A stretch of 64,000 bases of DNA from Paraburkholderia sp. IMGN_8 (GTDB taxonomy: Bacteria; Pseudomonadota; Gammaproteobacteria; Burkholderiales; Burkholderiaceae). Location: assembly GCF_038050405.1 (NCBI RefSeq), contig NZ_CP150901.1:3844001-3908000 (forward strand). Direction: 5' to 3'. The stretch's first letter is position 1, and the number at the start of each line of letters is the position of its first letter. A program made the position numbers and the translations under genes. Below the pieces are notes generated by a model. That model was not told where the DNA came from. It did not search any database and worked only from the letters and a program-made list of their open reading frames with translations. This document shows positions 42,376-51,696 of the stretch, one piece after another.

Positions 42376-45300
42376 TCACTTCAAGCCAAAGTCCACCCGC
42401 GTCGTCGCGCCCTTGTCCTTGATGCCTTCAGCGTTCAGTTTCGGCGCGACGACAAACACGCGGCTGCTGTCGATCTTGCCTTCGAGATACTGCTGTACGC
42501 TTTGCGCCCGCTCTTGCGCAAGATTACGCAAGCTAGCGTCGTCGATCGGTGCGTTGGCGGCCAGCGCGCTCTTCATTTCGTCGTCCGGCAGGCTCTTGGT
42601 CAAGCCGACAAAGTTGCGCGGCTTCTTGAAGTCGGCGGCCTTGTAGGCCTTGGTCAAGTACTTGTCGTATTCCTTCGGATCGACGGTGACGGTCGACAAA
42701 TCCACGCTCTCGCCATTGCCCACCACGTCCTTGATCTTCTGCTGCTTGACCACCCGCTCGACATAACGGTCACGCAACCCTGGTTCGTCGACAGCAGGAT
42801 CGACGCGGCCGATCAGGTCGATACGAATCGACGTCTTGTCGGCCAAGGCCTTCACGATCGTATCGAGCTTTTTTTCACCGGCGTCCGAGAGTTTCGCCGA
42901 ACCCGGATCGAACTCGACGTAGCCCAATTCCTCGCCACCGCCGCCGAATGCGTTGGCGATCAGCGAGAACGGCGCGGTCACGGCCTTTTGCAACAGATTC
43001 AGCACCGCATGCCAGATCAGCCCGCCGACGCTGAACTCAGGATTCGACAACGAACCCGACACCGGAAGATTCACGTCGATTTCGCCGCGCGAATTTTTCA
43101 GCAGCGAGATCGCGAGACGCACCGGCAACTTGGTCGCCGTATCGTTCTCGACGTGATCGCCGAACGTCAGTTGATCGATGAACAGGTGGTTGTTCGCGTT
43201 CAACTGATCGTTGTCGAGCTTGTAGTGCAGATCGACGTTCAGCTTGCCCTTCGTGATCGGATACCCGGCGTATTTCGCCGAATACGGCGTGAGATTGGTG
43301 AGTTCGATATCGTGCGCGCTCGCAGTCAGATCGAGCGCCGGTTTGGCGATCAGCGGATTGACCGTGCCGCGAATCGACAGCGGGCCGTTGGCCGCCAGCT
43401 TCGCGGCGATGTCGACAGGCGCCGCCGTGGTCGATTGCGTGCCGAACGCGCCGACCGTGCCTTGAATGGCGACCAGATTCGCGGTGAAGTTCGGCTTGAC
43501 GAAGTTGTCGGTATAGGTCACGCGGCCCTGTTGCAGCACCAGCTGGCCGAAATGCAGCTTGACGGGGCTCTGGGGAGGCGTGGCGGCGGTCACGGTGGCC
43601 GGTGTAGCCGCCGATGCCGGCACCGGCGCGGACGCTACCTCAGGCGCCGATGCAGCTTGCGGCGTCAACGGCACCGGCGCGGCGCCGCTCTTGTCGCGCG
43701 TCAGCGACTGTGCCGCGCCACTTTCGTGCGCGACCACGTCGCTGAGGTTCAGCTTGCCTTGTGCGTTGAGCAGCACACGGCCATAGAACTTCGTGAACGT
43801 CACGCGCCCCGCGTCGACAACGGTGCCGCGATCGTCGTAGTCGGCCTTCAGGTTGGTCAGCGCGAGCGAACCCCAGCCGGCGAACGGGTCCGACGTGGCC
43901 TTGTCGAGCATCCTTACGTCGACTAGCGCCATATCGCCGCGGTACGTCGCTTTCAGCGCCTTCTCCTGGGTCAGCGCAAGGTCGCCGTTCGCGTTGAGCA
44001 ACGCGCTCGCGATCAACGCGTTCAGCTTGCTGCCGAAGTACGGTTCGAACGCCGCCGCGTCGAGCCGGTTCGCATTCACCTTCAACGCGAGTTTGAGCGG
44101 CGTCGCCGTGACATTGCCGGTCACGCCGAGTGTGCCTTTCTTGTTCAGCGTCGCTTGCAGATCGATCGGCAGCGGGCGGCTCAGGTCATCGCTGATCTGC
44201 TGCACTTTGAGTTGCAGCGGCGTAACGCTCAGCTTGACCGGTTGCGGCGTGGTGTTGTCCGTGAAATTGGCGGTCGCGTCTTTCAGGTTGAGCTCGCCGA
44301 TCTTGTAGTGCCACGCGGGCCCTTGCTCTTGCGCCTTCTTCACCGCGTGAATCGCCGTGCGTTGCGGCTCGGTTTGATGCGGGCCGGCAAGCGCGGCGAG
44401 GTCGATGCTGCCGTCCTTCAGACGCTGCGCATTGACCATCAGGCCGGTCGTGTCGACGCCGGTGATATCGGCGGTGCGGCCCGCCACGTCGACCTGCTTG
44501 ACCGTCACGCGGCCTTGCGCGAGCGAGACGACCGGTTCCTTGCTGCCACGCGCCGCGAGTTTCAGCGATTGCAGATCCAGTTGCGTATCGGAGACCATCA
44601 CCGCCGCCGGCGACTTCGACCAGTTCGCGCCGATGTCCGCCGTCGCGGACAGCGCGCCGTCGACAACTTGCGCCGCGGTCGCGGTGTCGAGATACGGTTG
44701 CAGCAGCGGCAACGGCAGCGACTTCAGGTCGAGCTTCGCGCTGGCGGTCTTCGCGACGAGGCCGAATGCGCCCGCCGCGCCGAGCGAACCGGCGGCATCC
44801 TTGAAGGCGGTGTTCACCGTGTAATGTGCTGGTGCCGCGGCGAGCGTCGAGAAATCCGTCAACGTGACGGCCAGTTTTTGCAGGCCGAGGTCGACCGGTC
44901 GCGAGGCCGCTTCGTCGTGCACATTCACCGTGCCGTCGTTGAGCACAAAGCGTTTGATCGACAGGTCCAAAGGCGGTGCGGCTTTTTCCGCAGCAGCTGC
45001 GCCGGATGCCGCAACCGGCGCGCTCGCCGGATTCTTCGCCGTGGCGGATGCGGGTGCAGATGCAGCCGCAGGTGCAGAAGCCTCAGCAGCAGGCGCAGAT
45101 GCGAACATCCGCTCGACACTCAGCACACCCGCCTTATCACGCGCAAGATTGGCGCTCGGCGCGTCGATGCGGATATCGTCGAAGTGATACACGCTCTTTA
45201 ACGGTTCGAGCGTCGCAGCGGCCACATGCAGCGCATGCGCCGCGAAGAACGGCGCCTTGCTCTGATCGCGCACGTCCACATCGCTCATATCGACGGTGCC

Positions 45301-46161
45301 CGCCACGCGCAGTGACGGCTCGTCGTTGGTGACCACGAAGTTGAGCTTGAGATCGGTGGACAGCTTGCCGCTCTGCACGATCACCGGCAACCTGGTCGGC
45401 ACGTAGGAGATGAGGCGCGGCACGTCGAGCCCGTCAAAGCGCAGCGACACTTCCGATTCGCGCGACGCCGCAAACGGCTTGGTCTTGCCGTCGATCGCAA
45501 GCGGACTGCCGTCGATCCGCGCACGCAGCAGCGGCTCGACGAAGATATTGGTTTTCGAAGGCAGCGTTGCGATGAACGGAATGCCGAGCTTCCATTGATC
45601 GATCACGTGGGTGGCGCCGAGCAGCTTGTCGTCGAAAGTAATCTGGCCGTTTTCGAGCCGGATGTTCGACACGGAGAAGAGCGTCGGCTTGCTGGCGGGC
45701 TGGGACGGCTGGCCCGCGAACTTCTCGATCAGATCGGTGAAATTGAAGCGCTGCGCATCGTAGCGAACGATATGAAAGCGCGGCGAATCGAGCTGTATTT
45801 CGTCGATGATCGGCGCCGCGCGAAACAGCGAACTCCACGACGGCTGCACGATGAGCCGCGAAATATCGACGAAATCGCCCGCGCCGCCACGCTCGCCGAT
45901 ATGCACGCTATCGGCTTCGAGCTTGAGCGTGTACGGATTGAGCGCGATGCGCCCGATCGTTGCAGGCCGGTCGAGTTGCTTGCTGAGTTGCTGTTCGGCG
46001 ATGTGGCGAATCAGCGGCGGCGCCGCGAAAAAGCCCAGCAGGCCAAACACTACGAGGAAGATCAGCAGACCTGTGATGACACGCCGGGTACGGCGTGACT
46101 GCGCGACGTCGCGCAAGGTCCGCATGGAAGATGCGAGTGTTGCTTTATTGAGGCTTGCCAT
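42376..46161 (-). CDS. Large AsmA-like DUF748 protein with OmpA-like C-terminus
   Basis: A 1261-aa envelope protein. One N-terminal membrane anchor (VITGLLIFLVVFGLLGFFAA, about 30-49) is followed by a very long periplasmic part with AsmA-like beta repeats (about 55-1080). Inside are two Ala/Pro/Ser-rich linkers (around residues 360-400 and 845-880), made of PAAEASAPAAASAPAS-like sequence. The C-terminal part resembles an OmpA peptidoglycan-binding domain (YVEFDPGSAKLSDAGEKKLD, SIRIDLIGRVDP). AsmA-like giants are thought to bridge the periplasm for lipid transport; the role here is inferred. Start 46161 places the anchor correctly; the in-frame extension to 46275 is unsupported. Confidence 0.88.
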   Translation of the reverse strand: MASLNKATLASSMRTLRDVAQSRRTRRVITGLLIFLVVFGLLGFFAAPPLIRHIAEQQLSKQLDRPATIGRIALNPYTLKLEADSVHIGERGGAGDFVDISRLIVQPSWSSLFRAAPIIDEIQLDSPRFHIVRYDAQRFNFTDLIEKFAGQPSQPASKPTLFSVSNIRLENGQITFDDKLLGATHVIDQWKLGIPFIATLPSKTNIFVEPLLRARIDGSPLAIDGKTKPFAASRESEVSLRFDGLDVPRLISYVPTRLPVIVQSGKLSTDLKLNFVVTNDEPSLRVAGTVDMSDVDVRDQSKAPFFAAHALHVAAATLEPLKSVYHFDDIRIDAPSANLARDKAGVLSVERMFASAPAAEASAPAAASAPASATAKNPASAPVAASGAAAAEKAAPPLDLSIKRFVLNDGTVNVHDEAASRPVDLGLQKLAVTLTDFSTLAAAPAHYTVNTAFKDAAGSLGAAGAFGLVAKTASAKLDLKSLPLPLLQPYLDTATAAQVVDGALSATADIGANWSKSPAAVMVSDTQLDLQSLKLAARGSKEPVVSLAQGRVTVKQVDVAGRTADITGVDTTGLMVNAQRLKDGSIDLAALAGPHQTEPQRTAIHAVKKAQEQGPAWHYKIGELNLKDATANFTDNTTPQPVKLSVTPLQLKVQQISDDLSRPLPIDLQATLNKKGTLGVTGNVTATPLKLALKVNANRLDAAAFEPYFGSKLNALIASALLNANGDLALTQEKALKATYRGDMALVDVRMLDKATSDPFAGWGSLALTNLKADYDDRGTVVDAGRVTFTKFYGRVLLNAQGKLNLSDVVAHESGAAQSLTRDKSGAAPVPLTPQAASAPEVASAPVPASAATPATVTAATPPQSPVKLHFGQLVLQQGRVTYTDNFVKPNFTANLVAIQGTVGAFGTQSTTAAPVDIAAKLAANGPLSIRGTVNPLIAKPALDLTASAHDIELTNLTPYSAKYAGYPITKGKLNVDLHYKLDNDQLNANNHLFIDQLTFGDHVENDTATKLPVRLAISLLKNSRGEIDVNLPVSGSLSNPEFSVGGLIWHAVLNLLQKAVTAPFSLIANAFGGGGEELGYVEFDPGSAKLSDAGEKKLDTIVKALADKTSIRIDLIGRVDPAVDEPGLRDRYVERVVKQQKIKDVVGNGESVDLSTVTVDPKEYDKYLTKAYKAADFKKPRNFVGLTKSLPDDEMKSALAANAPIDDASLRNLAQERAQSVQQYLEGKIDSSRVFVVAPKLNAEGIKDKGATTRVDFGLK

Positions 46162-46359
46162 GCTCGGTCTTGGGTAATGCGGCGGCAAGCCCGCCGCGAA
46201 AACGAAAATCCCGCAAGCGGCAGTATAAGTCGTGAATCTTGCGTGGGACAGAAATGTAAGCCGTGACTTACACAATCATCCGCGACACAGAAAGTCGCGC
46301 GCGTTGCACCAGGCAACGGCACGCGCTTGCTTATGCATCACTCATGGATGACCGTCATA

Positions 46360-47781
46360 TCACTGACGTACAACGGCCGGCGGTTGCCAGCTGCCGTCGG
46401 TGGCTTGCGGCTTCGGTGCATACAGACGCAGCACCAGTTGCAGATCGGCACGCGGCGCCGGCAGCCAGTTGCCGCTCTTGCCGCGCGCCGACGACACCGT
46501 CACGTCGAGCGAGCCGTCGCGATTGCGGCGCGCGCCATTGCGATCGCCGACGGCCAGACGCGCCGGTGCGCTTTCGCCGAGCGCGCCGTCTTTGGTATAG
46601 GCGGTGATCGACCAGAAGCCGCGCACTGGCGGCAACTGGTTCGGCGCGAAGTGGATCACGTAGCGGTTCCCGCCGTTAAGCGCATGACCGTCGCTGTCCT
46701 GCGTGACGACGGCGCGCACTTCGTCGTCTTTCGTGCCGATGCCCGATTGCGCATAGGCGGCGTAAGCGCGCATCGAATAGTCGGGACCGTAGTTGCCCAC
46801 GCCGTCGCCGAACCAGCTCCAACCATTGCCGGTCAGCAAATTGGAAGGCGGCGTGACGATGCGCTCGCGGCCGTCGGTGAAACCCGCGGCAATCGCCTCG
46901 GTGGCGCTCGGCAGCGTCACCGGCTCGCCGGGCTTCACGCCGAGGTCAGAGAGGATTTTCAATGCATGCGGATCGGCCGGTGTCGGCGGATTGTCCGGCA
47001 ACGCCTGGGCAAGCCGGCTGAAGAAACCGTTCGCGTCGAGCGCGGCAACCTGCGCGGCCGGCGTACCGGACGCTGCCGCGGCGGCGGCATCGGCAGCGTT
47101 GCTGCGCGGCGGCGTAATCGACGCCGAGCGCGTGTCGCCGGCATAGACGCCCAGCGGCGCCACGCGGATCGCGCGTTGCAGCTTGCGCACCGCCGTCAGG
47201 TCGCGCGTGCCGTTCGACTGAATGCGCACGCTCACCCATGCGTTGCGGGTCGGCACATCGACGCGCGTGACGCCCTTGGGCAGATCGCCCTGCCAGCCCG
47301 GACCAACGAACGCAATCGTTTGCGCCTTGATGCCCGCTGCGCGCGTGGCGAACTGCGTTCCGGTCGACCAGACCACGTTGGTCCACATGTCGAGCACGCG
47401 GGCGTCGACGTAGCGGCCGTGCGAATCTGGCAACGAGACGATCACCGGCTCGGCGCCGACGTCCAGCCAGCCGGTCGAATCGAGCGTGTCGAGGCCTGGC
47501 TGCGGCGGATTGGCGGTGCCGACCGGCGGCAAGGCCTGTGCATGACGCAGCGTATTGATCGGCGCCTGGCCCGGATCGGTGCCGACCGCCGCATCGCGCG
47601 CGACGCCCATCAGCACCAGCGGATAGCCGAACACGTACGAATCGGCGACTTCGTCCTTGATCCAGCCGGTCGCTTTTTGCGTGGCGGACGGTGTCGACGC
47701 GCAACCGGCCAGAAATGCGAGGCCTGCGAGCGATGCGCAGGTCCAGTGAAGCGAAAACAGTTCTCGGCGATTTTTTATCAT
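46360..47781 (-). CDS. DUF1254/DUF1214 domain lipoprotein
   Basis: A 473-aa predicted lipoprotein: the signal ends in a lipobox (AGLAFLAGC, Cys about 27). The DUF1254 part begins VADSYVFGYPLVLMGVARDA and continues SLPDSHGRYVDARVLDMWTN; the DUF1214 part at the C-terminus reads GNRYVIHFAPNQLPPVRGFW and SITAYTKDGAL. Function of this family is unknown, though members are widespread in soil bacteria. The start at 47781 gives a normal lipoprotein signal; a longer frame to 47856 does not. Stands alone, minus strand. Confidence 0.88.
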   Translation of the reverse strand: MIKNRRELFSLHWTCASLAGLAFLAGCASTPSATQKATGWIKDEVADSYVFGYPLVLMGVARDAAVGTDPGQAPINTLRHAQALPPVGTANPPQPGLDTLDSTGWLDVGAEPVIVSLPDSHGRYVDARVLDMWTNVVWSTGTQFATRAAGIKAQTIAFVGPGWQGDLPKGVTRVDVPTRNAWVSVRIQSNGTRDLTAVRKLQRAIRVAPLGVYAGDTRSASITPPRSNAADAAAAAASGTPAAQVAALDANGFFSRLAQALPDNPPTPADPHALKILSDLGVKPGEPVTLPSATEAIAAGFTDGRERIVTPPSNLLTGNGWSWFGDGVGNYGPDYSMRAYAAYAQSGIGTKDDEVRAVVTQDSDGHALNGGNRYVIHFAPNQLPPVRGFWSITAYTKDGALGESAPARLAVGDRNGARRNRDGSLDVTVSSARGKSGNWLPAPRADLQLVLRLYAPKPQATDGSWQPPAVVRQ

Positions 47782-48081
47782 TCGTTCAGGTGGCGGAACG
47801 TGCGGCCCAGGGGATACGTCGGTGTGTAGCGGAACCTGCTTGCGTGGCCTCCCCAAGCTCTACGCGGACAGTCTGGGGTCGCCATGCCGGCAACATCGGG
47901 TTGTATCGTATCCTTACTTACCAGGCAAGCGCAAAGGCAAGAATTGAGCCTTGTAATAAGCGAAGCGCGCGAGGTTCATTTGCGGTACGGTTGACCGTTT
48001 TTACGACGCCTCGCTTACGTTCTCCTTTGGCCAGCCGCCGTTGTCAACCATTCGCCGCCCTTTTTGCATCGGGAGCGTTTC

Positions 48082-48771
48082 ATGTATACGCCTGCCCATT
48101 TTGAAGAGAACCGTCCAGAGGTTCTCCATCGCCTGATCGTCGACCAGCCGTTCGGCACGCTGATTACAAATGGGCCGAACGGGCTCGATGCGAACCATCT
48201 GCCATTCGACGCGCAGCTAGTCCCCGCAGAGGGCATCATGGAAGCCGCGCCCGCTGGAACCGAAGGGGCCGCACGCTCTCACTGCATCCTCCGCGCCCAC
48301 GTCGCCCGTGCGAACCCGGTCTGGCAGGAAGCCGCTACCTACCCGGAAGCCCTCGTGATCTTCCAGGGCCCCGCCGCTTACATTTCGCCGAACTGGTATC
48401 CGAGCAAACACGAAGCGCATCGTCAGGTGCCGACTTACAACTATATGGTGGTGCACGCGCACGGCCGGATCGTCGTGCGCGACGATGAAGCTTTCGTGCG
48501 CGGCCTGGTCGCGCGGCTCACTCGCAAGATGGAAACCGGCGAACCGGCGCCGTGGAAGATGGGCGACGCGCCGGCCGACTATCTGTCCCAGATGCTGGGC
48601 GCGATTGTCGGCCTCGAGATCGAAGTGACGCAACTGGTCGGCAAATGGAAGCTCAGCCAGAACAAGGACGCCGCCGACCGGCGTGGCGCTGCCGAAACCT
48701 TGCTGGCGCGCGCGAGCGACGAACAGCAGGCGGTCGGCCAGGCCATGCTGGACGCGCCGCCGGCGTTCTGA
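48082..48771 (+). CDS. FMN-binding negative transcriptional regulator family protein (PaiB-like)
   Basis: A 229-aa split-barrel protein related to Bacillus PaiB. Characteristic sequence: MYTPAHFEENRPEVLHRLIV, PFGTLITNGPNGLDANHLPF, RAHVARANPVWQ, FQGPAAYISPNWYPSK, VPTYNYMVVHAHG, and QMLGAIVGLEIEVTQLVGKW. GGGAG precedes 48082, which is the expected N-terminus; an ATG/GTG further up at 48064 has no site. PaiB is described as a repressor, but these proteins lack a DNA-binding motif and may act through FMN; the true role is unsettled. Confidence 0.93.
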   Translation: MYTPAHFEENRPEVLHRLIVDQPFGTLITNGPNGLDANHLPFDAQLVPAEGIMEAAPAGTEGAARSHCILRAHVARANPVWQEAATYPEALVIFQGPAAYISPNWYPSKHEAHRQVPTYNYMVVHAHGRIVVRDDEAFVRGLVARLTRKMETGEPAPWKMGDAPADYLSQMLGAIVGLEIEVTQLVGKWKLSQNKDAADRRGAAETLLARASDEQQAVGQAMLDAPPAF

Positions 48772-48813
48772 TGGAGCGCTTTCGGCCGCCTTCCCGAGCA
48801 ATAAAAGACGCCC

Positions 48814-48844
48814 TTGACATTCCCATCATGGGAAGGTTGATACT
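48814..48844 (+). promoter_or_regulatory. CueR-type (MerR-family) copper-responsive promoter
   Basis: TTGACA (48814-48819) and GATACT (48839-48844) are separated by 19 bp, the over-long spacer typical of MerR-type promoters. The spacer contains TTCCCAT C ATGGGAA (48820-48834), a perfect dyad, extended by AAGGT on the right as in CueR operators (ACCTTCC...GGAAGGT). It lies directly upstream of the copper ATPase gene. No cueR gene is in the window. Confidence 0.9.
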
Positions 48845-48887
48845 CGGTTCATGATGCGGCCCGATGCCGCCACGAGCCTTGCCTACG

Positions 48888-51521
48888 ATGACCGAACTTG
48901 CCACTCCCCAGCGTCCCGCGGACGCGACCGCCAAAACCGCCGAACTCGACATCGACGGAATGACCTGCGCGTCCTGCGCGATGCGCGTCGAAAAGGCGCT
49001 GGCCAAAGTGCCGGGCGTCACGCGCGCGTCGGTGAATCTCGCGACCGAAAAAGCCAGCATCGACAGCGACGCGACCGTTGCTACGGAAACACTTGTCAAC
49101 GCCGTACGCAAAGCGGGCTACGAAGCCACCCCCGCCGCAAGCGTCGAAGCCGCCACAGCGGCACAAGCGCCGCAGGCCACGGAACTGGCGATCGGCGGCA
49201 TGACTTGCGCATCGTGCGCGATGCGGGTGGAGAAGGCGCTGGCAAAGGTGCCGGGCGTCGCGGGCGTGTCGGTGAATCTGGCAACCGAAACAGCAACTGT
49301 CAATCTCGTCGATGCGGCCTCGAGCCCGCCGGACGCGCTGATCGAAGCCGTCAAGAAAGCGGGCTACGAGGCGACGTTGATCGCGCCGCCAGACGCGCCG
49401 CCGGCCGCCGGCGGCGCCGCCATCGCCGACAGCAAGCGCGACAAGACGCGTCGCGAGTTCTATGCCGTGCTCGCCTCAGCCGTGCTGACGCTGCCGCTCG
49501 TCCTGCCGATGGTCGGCGAGTGGTTCGGGCTTCACGCGATGCTTTCACCGTGGCTGCAACTTGCGCTCGCATCCATCGTGCAATTCGTCTTCGGCGCGCG
49601 TTTCTATCGGGCGGCCTATCGTGCCGTGCGGGCGGGCGCCGGGAACATGGACTTGCTGGTGGCGCTCGGCACGTCGGCGGCTTATGGGATCAGCGTCTAC
49701 CAACTGGCGGGCCATCCGGGCGACGTGATGCATCTGTATTTCGAAGCGTCGGCGGTGGTGATCACGCTGGTGCGCTTCGGCAAATGGCTCGAAGCGCGCG
49801 CCAAGCGCCAGACCACCGATGCGATCCGCGCGCTCAACGCGCTGCGCCCCGACCGCGCGCGGATTCGCATCGGCGCGGACGAACGCGAGGTGCCGCTCGC
49901 GCAAGTGCGGGTCGGCACGGTGGTGATCGTGCGGCCGGGCGAGCGCGTGCCGGTCGACGGCGCGGTGCTGGAAGGCCGCACGCATATCGACGAATCGCTG
50001 ATTACCGGCGAAAGCCTGCCGGTGCCGAAGCAGGTGGCCGATCCGGTCACCGCCGGTTCGATCAACGGCGAAGGCGCGATCGCGGTGACGACCACCGCGA
50101 TCGGCGCGGAAACGACGCTGGCCCGGATCATCCGCCTCGTCGAAAGCGCGCAGGCCGAGAAGGCGCCGATTCAGCGGCTGGTCGACCGGGTCAGCGAGAT
50201 CTTCGTGCCGGCGATTCTGGCGATCGCGGCGCTGACGCTGGTGGGTTGGCTGATCGCCGGCGCGGGTGGCGAGACCGCGATCCTGAACGCAGTCGCCGTG
50301 CTGGTGATCGCCTGCCCGTGCGCGCTCGGACTGGCGACTCCGGCGGCGATCATGGCCGGCACCGGCGTCGCCGCGCGGCATGGCGTGTTGATCAAGGACG
50401 CCGAGGCGCTGGAAACCGCGCATCGGGTGAGCGTTGTCGCGTTCGATAAAACCGGCACGCTGACGATCGGGCAACCGTCGATGACGGCATTCGAACCGAT
50501 CGGCGGCATCGGTCGCGATGAGGCGCTGGCACTCGCCGCAGCGGTGCAGCGGCATAGCGATCATCCGTTGGCGCGGGCGGTGGTGAAGGCTTATGAAGAG
50601 GCGCGAGCAAGCGATTTGCCCGCGGAGACCGTAGTTGAAGCGACGTCAGCAAATGACGGCGCCGCGGCGCGGAGCAATGGCCCGCTCGGTGGTTCCGGGT
50701 TCGCTGCTGTAGCGGCATCCCCTGTGTCGATGACTGAGGCAATCACCGCGACCGCCGCGCGCGCCGTGCCTGGCCGCGGCGTGGAAGCCGATATTCAAGG
50801 CGATACCCTGGCGCTCGGCAGCACACGCTGGCTCAACGAACTGGGCATCCAGTTACCGTCGCAACTCATCGAACGCGCGCGAGAACTCGAAGCCGCGGGC
50901 CACACTGTCTCCTGGCTGATGCAGCGCGATCCGCAAACACCCGCCGCGCTCGCGCTGATTGCCTTCGGCGACACAGTCAAACCGACCGCGCGCGCCGCCG
51001 TCGAGCGACTCGCGCGGATGGACGTCAAAAGCGTGCTCGTCACCGGCGACAACCATGGCAGCGCGGCGAGCGTCGCCAAGGCGCTGGGCATCGACGAATT
51101 CCACGCCGAAGTGCTGCCGGAGGACAAGGCCCGCGTGATCCGCGACCTGAAATTCCGCAGCGCAGGCATTGTCGCGATGGCGGGCGACGGCATCAACGAC
51201 GCTCCCGCGCTTGCCGCCGCCGACATCGGCATCGCGATGGCGACGGGCACCGACGTCGCAATGCACGCGGCCGGCATCACGCTGATGCGCGGCGATCCGG
51301 CGCTGGTGGCCGACGCCATCGACATCTCGCGCAAGACCTGGCGCAAGATCCAGCAGAACCTGTTCTGGGCGTTCGTCTATAACCTGATCGGCATTCCGCT
51401 TGCCGCCTTCGGCCTGCTGAATCCGATGCTGGCTGGCGCGGCGATGGCGTTTTCGAGCGTCAGCGTCGTCACCAACGCGCTGCTGCTGCGCACCTGGCGC
51501 GGCGTCTCGGGGCGCCGCTGA
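48888..51521 (+). CDS. copA: Copper-exporting P1B-type ATPase with two metal-binding domains
   Basis: An 877-aa inner-membrane pump that removes Cu(I) from the cytoplasm. Two N-terminal heavy-metal domains carry MTCASC (Cys27/Cys30 and Cys107/Cys110), nearly identical to each other over 20 residues, suggesting internal duplication. Eight membrane helices follow, with the metal-site motif CPC (Cys476, Cys478), actuator TGES, phosphorylation site DKTGT (Asp520), HP in HSDHPLARA, and GDGINDAP. A low-complexity Ala-rich insert sits in the nucleotide domain (about 580-630). The start could also be 48864 in frame; neither has a strong ribosome site. Control by CueR is supported by the promoter just upstream. 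Confidence 0.95.
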   Translation: MTELATPQRPADATAKTAELDIDGMTCASCAMRVEKALAKVPGVTRASVNLATEKASIDSDATVATETLVNAVRKAGYEATPAASVEAATAAQAPQATELAIGGMTCASCAMRVEKALAKVPGVAGVSVNLATETATVNLVDAASSPPDALIEAVKKAGYEATLIAPPDAPPAAGGAAIADSKRDKTRREFYAVLASAVLTLPLVLPMVGEWFGLHAMLSPWLQLALASIVQFVFGARFYRAAYRAVRAGAGNMDLLVALGTSAAYGISVYQLAGHPGDVMHLYFEASAVVITLVRFGKWLEARAKRQTTDAIRALNALRPDRARIRIGADEREVPLAQVRVGTVVIVRPGERVPVDGAVLEGRTHIDESLITGESLPVPKQVADPVTAGSINGEGAIAVTTTAIGAETTLARIIRLVESAQAEKAPIQRLVDRVSEIFVPAILAIAALTLVGWLIAGAGGETAILNAVAVLVIACPCALGLATPAAIMAGTGVAARHGVLIKDAEALETAHRVSVVAFDKTGTLTIGQPSMTAFEPIGGIGRDEALALAAAVQRHSDHPLARAVVKAYEEARASDLPAETVVEATSANDGAAARSNGPLGGSGFAAVAASPVSMTEAITATAARAVPGRGVEADIQGDTLALGSTRWLNELGIQLPSQLIERARELEAAGHTVSWLMQRDPQTPAALALIAFGDTVKPTARAAVERLARMDVKSVLVTGDNHGSAASVAKALGIDEFHAEVLPEDKARVIRDLKFRSAGIVAMAGDGINDAPALAAADIGIAMATGTDVAMHAAGITLMRGDPALVADAIDISRKTWRKIQQNLFWAFVYNLIGIPLAAFGLLNPMLAGAAMAFSSVSVVTNALLLRTWRGVSGRR

Positions 51522-51696
51522 TCGCCGGAGCAGGTTGACCGCGTTGTAGTCCGCGTTGTGATCCTTGCGACCCATTACACGGCGCTTTCAATAAACTAAA
51601 GAAAACCGGTCGCGCGGTCGTAAACAGGACATCGATGTCGGCCATGCCTACGCATGGCCGGCGCATCACCCTTCCTCCTTTACTCCGCAATCGCCG

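Noticed and set aside
42502..43926. 474-codon plus-strand frame over the DUF748 gene
   Set aside because: Arg-rich low-complexity shadow; the minus strand has a coherent 1261-aa protein.
46327..47829. 500-codon plus-strand frame over the DUF1254 gene
   Set aside because: Mirror frame with no start signal or motif; the opposite strand encodes a lipoprotein with two known domains.
48851..50449. 532-codon frame shifted against the copper ATPase
   Set aside because: Arg/Ala-rich out-of-frame reading; all ATPase motifs lie in the 48888 frame.
51597..51624. Flagellar sigma-28 type promoter before the chemoreceptor gene
   Set aside because: TAAAGAAA is followed by GTCGTAAA at 12 bp rather than 11, and the second half matches poorly; not enough to call.
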